From an uncultured Atopobiaceae bacterium (lineage in GTDB: Bacteria > Actinomycetota > Coriobacteriia > Coriobacteriales > Atopobiaceae): 64,000 bases of DNA. Below, one piece after another: positions 51,690-59,143 of the stretch; positions within the stretch are counted from its first letter, which is position 1; each line of letters opens with the position of its first letter. The stretch is taken from positions 62,001 through 126,000 of the forward strand of contig CALUJM010000003.1 of assembly GCA_944320975.1 (NCBI GenBank), read 5' to 3'. Below the pieces are notes generated by a model that searched no databases, had not been told where the DNA came from, and was given only the letters and a program-made list of their open reading frames with translations. A program made the translations under genes and the position numbers.

Positions 51690-52844
51690 TTACTTGTCCT
51701 CGGTCTCGAACTCCGCCGCGACCTCGCGCAGCAGCTCGCGGATCGGCAGGTGCTGCGGGCAGGCGCGCTCGCACGCCCCGCATCCGATGCACTCCGATGC
51801 CAGCCCGTGCCCGTGCCCGGTGTGGACGGCCTTGTAGTAGAAGCCGGCGGAGTCCTCGCCGTAGGCGCGCTTGGCGTTGAGGCAGGAGAAGACGTCGGGG
51901 ATGTTGATCTTCTTGGGGCAGCCGTCCACGCAGTAGCGGCAGGCGGTGCACTCGATCGCGTTCTGGCCGCGCAGGATCTGCGTGACGCGCGCCACGGCCT
52001 CTCGCTCGGCGTCCGAGAGCGGGACGAGCGGCGAGAAGGTCGCCACGTTCTCGGCGATCATCTCGGGCGTGCCCATGCCGGAGAGCACCATCTCGACGCC
52101 CGGCAGCCCGGCGGCGAAGCGCAGCGCGTAGCTCGCCGGGGAGCCGTCGCCGACGGCGGCGAGTGCCTCGCGCGCCTCCTCGGGCAGGTTGACCAGGCGG
52201 CCGCCCTTCACGGGCTCCATCACGATGACGGGCTTGCCGTGAGCGGCGGCGACCTCGCAGCACTCGCGGCTCTGGATGACGCCGTTCTCCCAGTCGAGGT
52301 AGTTGACCTGTAGCTGGACGAACTCGACGTCGGGGTGGTCGGTCAGGATGCGGTCGAGGAAGGCCGCGTTGCTGTGGAACGAGAAGCCCACGTGGCGGAC
52401 CAGCCCGGCGTCGCGCGCGGCGAAGGCCTCCTCGTAGGCGTGCTCGCGCTGGTACTTCTCGTAGTTGCCCATGCCCTGCGAGTGCATGAGGTAGAAGTCG
52501 AAGTAGTCCACGCCGCAGGCGCGCAGCTGGTCCTCGATCAGCGGGCGGATGTCCTCGCGGCGCTCGAAGCCGTTGGGGGAGAGCTTGTCCGCAAGCAGGA
52601 ACTCGGAGCGGTCGTGGCGGGAGGTGAGGGCCGCGGCGAGCGCGGGCTCCGAGCCGCCGGAGTGATAAGGTCGCGCGGTGTCGAAGTAGTTGAGGCCGCC
52701 GTCGAGGAAGGCGTCGACCATCTGCGAGAACGTGGCTACATCGATGCTGCCGTCCTCGAGCTTGGGCAGGCGCATGCAGCCAAAGCCGAGCTTGCCGCGG
52801 GCGTCCTCGAAGGGCGCGACGTGCGTGGCCGTTGTGGTGCTCAT
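51690..52844 (-). CDS. Aldo/keto reductase with C-terminal 4Fe-4S domain
   Basis: 384 residues. The AKR barrel has YFDTARPYH (Asp, Tyr), LADKLSP (Lys) and LMHSQG (His). After about residue 300 it gains a 2x[4Fe-4S] ferredoxin domain, CTACRYCVDGC and CIGCGACERAC, as in the MocA-like iron-sulfur AKRs of anaerobes. It likely takes electrons from ferredoxin. Monocistronic, start set by the ATG after AGAGGGGACCCC. Substrate unknown. Confidence 0.88.
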   Translation of the reverse strand: MSTTTATHVAPFEDARGKLGFGCMRLPKLEDGSIDVATFSQMVDAFLDGGLNYFDTARPYHSGGSEPALAAALTSRHDRSEFLLADKLSPNGFERREDIRPLIEDQLRACGVDYFDFYLMHSQGMGNYEKYQREHAYEEAFAARDAGLVRHVGFSFHSNAAFLDRILTDHPDVEFVQLQVNYLDWENGVIQSRECCEVAAAHGKPVIVMEPVKGGRLVNLPEEAREALAAVGDGSPASYALRFAAGLPGVEMVLSGMGTPEMIAENVATFSPLVPLSDAEREAVARVTQILRGQNAIECTACRYCVDGCPKKINIPDVFSCLNAKRAYGEDSAGFYYKAVHTGHGHGLASECIGCGACERACPQHLPIRELLREVAAEFETEDK

Positions 52845-52915
52845 GGGGTCCCCTCTCCCTCGCGTGCTCTGGGGGACATTCTACGCCGTTGCGCGTCCCG
52901 CGGGCTGGCACGCCC

Positions 52916-53941
52916 TCAGTACAGCCCGAGGATCGACTCGAGGGTCTCGTCGAGGTCGTCCTCGTCGACGGCCCACGCCCCGTCGACGCGCTCCAGCAGG
53001 AAGGTGTAGGTGTACGTCTCCGGCTCGGCGGGGCTCGCGAGGGCCTGCTCGGCCGCGGCGGCGATGTGCTCGCGCTGCGCCGCGTCCGGCATCCTCGCGT
53101 CCCGCCCCCAGAGGTCGTTGTCGAGCAGGTACTCGCCGAAGGCGTCGTTGAGCGTCCAGAAGAGCTCGTTTGCGCTGCGGGCGGTCACCTCCGCATATGC
53201 CGACGCGGTGCCGTCGTCGAAGGCGTAGGCGTAGCTCGCCTCGGCGTGCGTGCCCTCGAGGACGTACGTGGCGAGCTCATCCGCGTCAAGGCCCAGCTCA
53301 GCGGCGGTGTAGCCCTCGATGGTGAGCATCTTCTCGTCGAGGTAGGCGGCCACGCGGTCGTGGAGCTCCCCGGAGGCGGGGTCGGCGAGCAGCTCGGCAA
53401 GGCGCGCCTCGAGCGCCGCCACGGCGGACTCGTCGTCGGCGTCCTGCTCGGGGACGTAGTCGTCCCCGTCGTAGCTGTCATCCTCGAAGAATATGGCGCC
53501 CAGGCCCTCCATCGCGCTGCCGATGCCGTCCGCGGCGCTGCCGACAAGCCCGATCGCGCAGCTCGCAAGAGACGAGCCAAAGCTGAGGAGAAGGACGATA
53601 AGAACGATGACGCGCGTCACGACCCTACGGTCGCGCACCGTTCGCTCCTGCACCTCGCCGGAGGGCGCGGGGGAGCGCCGGGCCCGCGTCCTTCTCGGCC
53701 TGCGCGGCTCGTCGATCGACGGCGCGTCGTAGTCGTGCCCGCGCGTGTTGGGCGCCTGGTAGTCGTCCTCGGGCTTGTGGGGCGTGCCGCCGGGCTCGCC
53801 GTGAGCGGCGTACTCGACCTGGCCCTCGGGCTCGTCTGCCCCTGCCAGCGCGTCGGGCTCGCCGCCCGGCAGCTCGGGCTCGCCGGCGTTGAAGGGGTCG
53901 ACCTGGGACCCCTCGGTGCGCGAGAAGCGGAACGCGGCCAC
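52916..53941 (-). CDS. Single-pass membrane protein with extracytoplasmic domain, unknown
   Basis: 341 residues. About 105 residues of acidic, Pro/Gly-rich cytoplasmic text (PFNAGEPELPGGEPD...) end in a basic stop (RRPRRTRARRSPAPS), then one membrane helix (VIVLIVLLLSFGSSLASCAIGL), then an outside domain of about 200 residues. The Ser-Cys within the helix is unusual and could be a lipid site. GTG start after GGGGAAGAC. No family recognised. Divergent from the stomatin-like gene. Confidence 0.65.
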   Translation of the reverse strand: MAAFRFSRTEGSQVDPFNAGEPELPGGEPDALAGADEPEGQVEYAAHGEPGGTPHKPEDDYQAPNTRGHDYDAPSIDEPRRPRRTRARRSPAPSGEVQERTVRDRRVVTRVIVLIVLLLSFGSSLASCAIGLVGSAADGIGSAMEGLGAIFFEDDSYDGDDYVPEQDADDESAVAALEARLAELLADPASGELHDRVAAYLDEKMLTIEGYTAAELGLDADELATYVLEGTHAEASYAYAFDDGTASAYAEVTARSANELFWTLNDAFGEYLLDNDLWGRDARMPDAAQREHIAAAAEQALASPAEPETYTYTFLLERVDGAWAVDEDDLDETLESILGLY

Positions 53942-54042
53942 GTCTTCCCCCTCCGTACGGCGAAAATGTTGCACCCAGTATATTGAAAGCGACCTTGGTT
54001 GGGTATGCTGTGAGGACCTAACGGGCGTTCTAGGGAGTGCCA

Positions 54043-55014
54043 ATGGAGCTACTCGGTCTGGTTCTTATCGTCCTCGCGGTGTTTCTCATCGTCGGCCTGG
54101 TGACCGGCAACCTGTTCTATGTGGTCAAGCAGCAGCATGCGGTCATCATCGAGCGCCTGGGCAAGTTCCACAAGATCGTGGGCGCGGGCTTCCACGTGAA
54201 GATCCCGTTCGTGGACCGCAAGGCGGCCACCGTCAGCCTGCGCACGATGAAGAACGGCTTCAACATCGACGTCAAGACCGAGGACAACGTCACCATCGGG
54301 CTCGAGATCTCGGCCCAGTACCACGTGAGCTACGAGCGCGGCGAGCGCCCGCAGGACTCCGGCGTCTACAAGAGCTACTACATGCTCCAGCAGCCCGTGG
54401 CGCAGATGCGCGACTTCATCACCGACGCCCTGCGCTCCTCGATCCCGGTGTACACGCTCGACGAGGTCTTTGCCAAGAAGGACGACATCGCCAAGGACGT
54501 CAACGCCACCGTGTCCGAGCAGATGGCGGCCTACGGCTTCACGCTCGTCTCGACGCTCATCACCAAGATCGCGCTGCCGGCCGAGGTCGAGGACTCGATG
54601 AACCAGATCAACGCCGCCCAGCGCACCAAGGCCGCCGCGCAGGACCTCGCCGAGGCCGACCGCATCCGCCGCGTGACCGAGGCCGTCGCCGAGGCCGAGG
54701 CCATGGAGAAGGCCGGCGAGGGCATCGCCAACCAGCGCAAGGCCATCGCCGCCGGCATCAAGGAGTCGCTCGAGACCATCCAGGAGACGGGCGTGGGCAA
54801 CGATGAGGCCAACCAGCTCTTCATGTTCACGCAGTGGACCGAGATGATGGCGGAGTTCGCCAAGACCGGAAAGAGCTCGACGGTGGTGCTGCCGAGCGAC
54901 TTCACCAGCACGGCGAGCATGTTCGAGCAGATGGTGGCCGCCGGCGCGGCGGGGGAGGGCGCCAAGGTGCCGCCCGTGCCCGGCGCCGGGACGGGTGCCG
55001 CCGCGCAGAAGTAG
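54043..55014 (+). CDS. SPFH/stomatin-like membrane protein
   Basis: 323 residues. One N-terminal membrane hairpin (LLGLVLIVLAVFLIVGLVTG), the SPFH/PHB domain (FYVVKQQHAVIIERLGKFHKIVGAGFHVKIPF) and a long coiled-coil rich in Ala/Glu (RIRRVTEAVAEAEAMEKAGE). It scaffolds membrane microdomains and protease partners; no NfeD gene adjoins it. ATG with AGGGAG preferred over the GTG two codons earlier. Confidence 0.9.
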   Translation: MELLGLVLIVLAVFLIVGLVTGNLFYVVKQQHAVIIERLGKFHKIVGAGFHVKIPFVDRKAATVSLRTMKNGFNIDVKTEDNVTIGLEISAQYHVSYERGERPQDSGVYKSYYMLQQPVAQMRDFITDALRSSIPVYTLDEVFAKKDDIAKDVNATVSEQMAAYGFTLVSTLITKIALPAEVEDSMNQINAAQRTKAAAQDLAEADRIRRVTEAVAEAEAMEKAGEGIANQRKAIAAGIKESLETIQETGVGNDEANQLFMFTQWTEMMAEFAKTGKSSTVVLPSDFTSTASMFEQMVAAGAAGEGAKVPPVPGAGTGAAAQK

Positions 55015-55042
55015 GCGCTGCCGACGGACGCATCGCGTGATC

Positions 55043-55155
55043 GAGGTGCGGGAGATGGACGGTCTGGAGCGGGAAAGCGTCCATTTTCCGCACCTCTTAT
55101 GTTGACGTGCGGGAGATGGACGGTCTGGTGCGGAAAAGCGTCGCGTTTCCGCACC
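55043..55155. repeat. Palindrome family G, copy 2 (two tandem hairpins)
   Basis: GAGGTGCGG/CCGCACCTC (55043-55096) and GTGCGG/CCGCAC (55107-55154), both with the GGAGATGGACGGTCTGG segment in the same orientation. The GCGTCC and GGACGG segments extend the first stem. Confidence 0.78.
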
Positions 55156-55171
55156 CCAACGGGAGGCGCGG

Positions 55172-55837
55172 CTATGCCCCCAGGATCGCGGCGGGCAGCT
55201 CGCGCAGGCTTCCGAGCACGCCGGCGCAGCGGTCCACGAGCTCGGGCGTGGGCGTTGCCCATTCGGGAACCAGGTAGGTGGCCATGCCCGCCGTGCAGGC
55301 GGCGAGCGCCCCGTTGATGGAGTCCTCGACGGCAGCGCAGGTCGCGGGGTTAAGGCCCAGGCGGCGCGCCGCCTCGAGGTAGATGTCCGGCGCCGGCTTG
55401 GCGTGCTCGATCTGGTCGCCGAAGGTCATGGACGAGAAGAGCGGCGCCATGCCAAAGCGCTCCATGAGGGGCAGCGCGTGCTCGCGGATCGTCGAGGTGG
55501 CCAGCGCCACGGTGACGCCGGCGTCGACGAGCGCGCGCAGAGCCTCGATCGCGCCGTCGCAGGGCTCGAGGCTCTGCTCGCGAATCTCGAAGAAGAGCTC
55601 GACCTGATGCGCGAAGAGGCGGTCGGTGAGGGCGGGGTCGCCGAGGTGCTCGTTCATGATCGCCCGCGCGTTGGGCAGGCTGCAGCCCACGTACGCGTTC
55701 CAGATGCGGTCGGGCACGTCGAGCCCGAGGTCTGCTGCGGCGCGGCGCCACGCGGTCTGGCTCACGCGCTCGGTGTCGACGAGCGTGCCGTCCATGTCGA
55801 AGATCACTGCCTGGGGGAGAGCGTGCGGTGAGGTCAT
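55172..55837 (-). CDS. HAD-family hydrolase (beta-phosphoglucomutase-like)
   Basis: 221 residues. Motif I FDMDGTLVDT (nucleophile Asp and general acid Asp), motif II LATSTIREH (Ser/Thr), motif III Lys in EHAKPAPDIYLEAA, motif IV VEDSINGALAA. The cap domain is the small C1 type of phosphoglucomutase/phosphatase enzymes. Probably dephosphorylates a sugar phosphate or nucleotide. Monocistronic. ATG 55837 follows GAAGGACCTCGC. Confidence 0.88.
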   Translation of the reverse strand: MTSPHALPQAVIFDMDGTLVDTERVSQTAWRRAAADLGLDVPDRIWNAYVGCSLPNARAIMNEHLGDPALTDRLFAHQVELFFEIREQSLEPCDGAIEALRALVDAGVTVALATSTIREHALPLMERFGMAPLFSSMTFGDQIEHAKPAPDIYLEAARRLGLNPATCAAVEDSINGALAACTAGMATYLVPEWATPTPELVDRCAGVLGSLRELPAAILGA

Positions 55838-55900
55838 GCGAGGTCCTTCTCGGTCGTCTGGGGGTACCGAGGCGGCATTGTATCCGGCCTGCGGGCCGCC

Positions 55901-55978
55901 GCTCGCCGTGTAAGAGTTATTTACCAAATCCCGACGAAATTCGGGGCTCATTTGGCAAATATCTCTTACTCGACGAGC
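55901..55978. repeat. Palindrome family B, copy 3 (78 bases)
   Basis: GCTCGCCGTGTAAGAG... pairs with the inverted right arm with about four mismatches over 29 bases; the centre carries CCCGA/TCGGG. A more diverged relative of copies 1 and 2. Confidence 0.8.
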
Positions 55979-56046
55979 GCGCAAAAGGGACAGCGCGCAA
56001 AGGGGACAGGCATTTCTGCACGTTTCTCTTACTCAGCGAGAAGGAC
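55979..56046. repeat. Half copies of families A and B
   Basis: AAAGGGGACAGGCATTTCTG is a lone, altered arm of family A and TCTCTTACTCAGCGAG a lone arm of family B, joined end to end. They look like remnants of recombination between elements. Confidence 0.65.
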
Positions 56047-56077
56047 GCCGGGCGAGAAGAGCGCTCCGCCGCGCTTG

Positions 56078-59000
56078 CTACAGCGCCTCGGTGCGCAGGG
56101 CCTCCACGAGGTTCATGGCGTGGGTCTTGCGCAGCGCGTAGGCGACGCTCGCGGCGAGCACTCCCACCACCACGGCAAACGCGAGCGCGAGATGCCCCCA
56201 GGGCACCGCGAACTCAAGCCCGCTCACGGAGAGCGACATCGCGCGCCAGAGCACGAGCTCCACCGCAAGCGCGAGCGCCGCCCCCAGCACGAGCCCGCGC
56301 AGCGCGTAGTCGGCGCACTCCGCGAGGATCATGCGCCGGAACGCCCGCTCGCCCATGCCGGCGGAGCGCAGTGCGGCGAACTCGCGCGTTCTCAGCATCA
56401 TGCCCGAGGCGATGGTGTTGAAGACGTTGGCCACGGCGATGAGCGCGAGGATCGCGGCAAAGCAGACGAGAAAGACCTGGACGGTGAAGGACATGGCGCG
56501 GGCGTCGCGCTGCTGGTCGAGGAGGTTGGTGGTGCCGAGGCTCTCGACGCCGGGCGCGTCCGCGGCGTCGTCCATCTGGCGCAGGACCTCGGCGTCATCG
56601 GCGCCGTCCGCGAGGCGCACGTGGTAGTAGGCCCACGGCGTGCGCGAGCCGTCGAGAAGGGCCTCGAGCGCGCCGGCGGACTCGCGCACCGCGCGCGCCG
56701 GCATGACGAGGGCGGGGAAGTCGCCCTTGAGCTGCGCCGCGCTCACGGATGAGTGCTCGCCGAGGTCGTCGGGCGAGACGGCCGTGACAGGCACGGTCGC
56801 GGCGACGTGCGTCGCCTCGTCCACCGGCACCTCGACCTGCCGGGAGGCGTCCTCGCCGTTCGCGGGCACGTAGTAGGCGGCCGGCTCGCCGTCGCCCCAC
56901 GCGATGAGGGGGTCGCCGTAGCCCTCGCGCGCGTCCAGCGCCAGGAGCTCGACGGTGCCGCTCGTCCCCGCGCCCAGGAGCTCGCGCTCGCCGTAGCGGA
57001 CGCCGTCGCTCGCGTTCACGGTGCTCGCGAGCAGGGCGGAGAGGCGCGCCGGGTCGGCGTTCTCGGCGGGGACGACGCCGGCGTCCGCGAGCGCGTACCA
57101 GCTGGCGTCGTCCACGAGGTAGACGCTCACGGAGGCGGTGCCGTCCTCGGAGACGTTGACGCCGCCGCTCGACCCCGGCACGACGCCCCCGGGCAGGGCG
57201 GGGACGAGCGCCTCGGAGAGACGCGCCGTGGCGGCCGCCTGGACCACGTATGCCGCGGCGGAGACGCCGTCGATCGAGGCGATGCGCCCGAGAGTGCCGT
57301 CCGAGGCGTCGAGGACCGCGGAGCGCGCGTCCTTCTCGCCCTCCGCGGCCGGGGAGCTGTCGTCGGCGGTGTAGAGCTCCAGGTCGTATGCGAAGGCGCC
57401 CCCGCCGTAGGCCACGCCCACCGCGCCGGAGAGCATGTCGTTCACCACGCCCGCGGTCACGAGCAGCGTCACGGAGACCGCGAGGGAGAGCACCGCCACG
57501 CGCGCCTTGCCCGCCGATACCGCGAGCGTGCGGCGGGCGAGAAACGCCGGCATGCCGCCGAGGCGCGCCGCGAGCCCGCGCGGCCGTCGGCGGTCGGCGG
57601 AGAGGTCGTCCAGAGGGCTGCGTCGACGCCGGAAGACGCGGCGCAGGCGGCGGCTCGGGCGGACGTCGGCGGCGGAGCGGATGGCGTCCACGGCCGAGAC
57701 GCGGCCCGCGCGCACGGCGGGGACCATCGCGCTCACCAGCAGCGCGAGCACGGCGAGAAGGACCGTGAGTCCCACGCACCACGGCCGCACGGACAGCGTC
57801 ACCTCGGAGGAGGTGCCGACCATGCGCGCCCAGCCCGTGCCGGTGACGGCGAAGGCGACGGCCGCGCCCGCGAGGCCGAGCGCCATGCCCAGCGGGATGC
57901 CGACCGCCCCCAGGACCGCCGCCTCCACGAGCACGGTGTGCCTGAGCTGGCGCCGCGACGCCCCGAGCGACGAGAGCAGGCCGAACTGCCGCGTGCGCTC
58001 GGAGACCGAGATGGTGAAGGCGTTGGTGATCAGGCTCACCGCGGCCGCCACAACGACGGCGGCGAGCGTGGCCGCGAACATGCCCAGCGTGTCGAAGATG
58101 AGGCGGTCCGGGGTGAGGCCCTCGTAGGTCATCAGGCCCGCGTTGAGCGCGACCCCGCCGCCCGGGCGCACCTCCGCGACGAGCGCCTCGAGCTCCTCGT
58201 AGCTTGTGCAGGAGGTCGAGAAGTACGCGGTCTCGCGGGGGACGGTCGCGCCTCCGGCGGCGTCCGCGCTCACGTAGGCGGTGTAGCCCGGGATCTCCCA
58301 GTCGGGGTCGACGAAGCCGACCACGGTGTAGGTCCGCGGCTCGGAGGCGCCCTCGAGCGTCTCGGCGATCGGGCCCTGCTCGACGTTGGGCATGCCGTAG
58401 GGGTCGGTGCCCACGATGACGCTCTGGTACATGACGCTGTTCTCGGCACCGACCTCCTGGGACGCCCCGTCCTCATAGTGGGCGACGCGCCGACCGAGCG
58501 AGAGCGTGACCTCGGAGCCCACCGCGAGTGGGCCCTCAGCGGTCACCCCCGCGTCGACGCCGGGCAGCTCGGAGGCCCCGGGCGCGAGCTCGACACCGCG
58601 CAGGTTGGAGGTGAGCGCGATCTCGCCGTCCTTCTCGGGCAGGCGGCCGGAGTCGAGGGCGGGGCTCGGGACCACCTCGTAGGCGAGGTCGCCCCGGGAG
58701 CGCGCGGTGCCGCCCTGCTCCTGCGGCAGCGTCAGCACTGAGAGGTAGGTGCCGCAGTGCTCGGCGTCATCTGCCGAGAAAGGCGCGGCGCCGAGGTCTC
58801 GCCGGATGGCGAGGCGGTCGAGCCGCGCGCCCGCGACCTCGCGCAGCTGCGCGAGTTCGGCGTCGTCGGTCTCCCGAAGCTCCGCCTGCCAGACGCCGCC
58901 CGTCTCGCGGCTCTGGTTGGCGAGCCCCTCCTGCAGGCTCGTGACGCTGGCGAGTACGGCCATGAGCAGCCCCGTCGCCAGCGCGATGCCCACCACGGTG

Positions 59001-59143
59001 ACGGCCGTGCGCACGCGGTTGGCCGCCAGCGACCGCAGCGTGTACCTCACGAACACGGACGCGTGCAAAGGGGACAGGCACTTTTGCACGCCCGCGCGTG
59101 CAAAAGTGCCTGTCCCCTTTGCACGCAGGTGCCTGGCGGCCAT
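56078..59143 (-). CDS. FtsX/MacB-type ABC permease, second paralogue
   Basis: 1021 residues, made of two FtsX halves: one N-terminal helix (TAVTVVGIALATGLLMAVLA), a long extracytoplasmic region, three helices with ERTRQFGLLSSLGASRRQLRHTVL, then a second set ending in LRTREFAALRSAGMGERAFRRM and MNLVEALR. Start ATG shares its A with the upstream stop (TGATG), so translation is coupled. Residues about 8-29 (AKGTGTFARAGVQKCLSPLH) come from the palindromic repeat at 59061-59126, in frame. The family normally begins right at the following xxFVRYTLRSLAANRVRT. Works with the ATPase at 62118-62798. Confidence 0.85.
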   Translation of the reverse strand: MAARHLRAKGTGTFARAGVQKCLSPLHASVFVRYTLRSLAANRVRTAVTVVGIALATGLLMAVLASVTSLQEGLANQSRETGGVWQAELRETDDAELAQLREVAGARLDRLAIRRDLGAAPFSADDAEHCGTYLSVLTLPQEQGGTARSRGDLAYEVVPSPALDSGRLPEKDGEIALTSNLRGVELAPGASELPGVDAGVTAEGPLAVGSEVTLSLGRRVAHYEDGASQEVGAENSVMYQSVIVGTDPYGMPNVEQGPIAETLEGASEPRTYTVVGFVDPDWEIPGYTAYVSADAAGGATVPRETAYFSTSCTSYEELEALVAEVRPGGGVALNAGLMTYEGLTPDRLIFDTLGMFAATLAAVVVAAAVSLITNAFTISVSERTRQFGLLSSLGASRRQLRHTVLVEAAVLGAVGIPLGMALGLAGAAVAFAVTGTGWARMVGTSSEVTLSVRPWCVGLTVLLAVLALLVSAMVPAVRAGRVSAVDAIRSAADVRPSRRLRRVFRRRRSPLDDLSADRRRPRGLAARLGGMPAFLARRTLAVSAGKARVAVLSLAVSVTLLVTAGVVNDMLSGAVGVAYGGGAFAYDLELYTADDSSPAAEGEKDARSAVLDASDGTLGRIASIDGVSAAAYVVQAAATARLSEALVPALPGGVVPGSSGGVNVSEDGTASVSVYLVDDASWYALADAGVVPAENADPARLSALLASTVNASDGVRYGERELLGAGTSGTVELLALDAREGYGDPLIAWGDGEPAAYYVPANGEDASRQVEVPVDEATHVAATVPVTAVSPDDLGEHSSVSAAQLKGDFPALVMPARAVRESAGALEALLDGSRTPWAYYHVRLADGADDAEVLRQMDDAADAPGVESLGTTNLLDQQRDARAMSFTVQVFLVCFAAILALIAVANVFNTIASGMMLRTREFAALRSAGMGERAFRRMILAECADYALRGLVLGAALALAVELVLWRAMSLSVSGLEFAVPWGHLALAFAVVVGVLAASVAYALRKTHAMNLVEALRTEAL
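59061..59126. repeat. Palindrome family A, copy 2, inside a coding sequence
   Basis: 31-bp perfect arms (GCGTGCAAAGGGGACAGGCA...) with a 4-base loop CCGC, total 66 bases (22 codons). It lies wholly within the N-terminal coding part of the downstream permease. Identical arms to copy 3; loop reversed. Confidence 0.92.
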
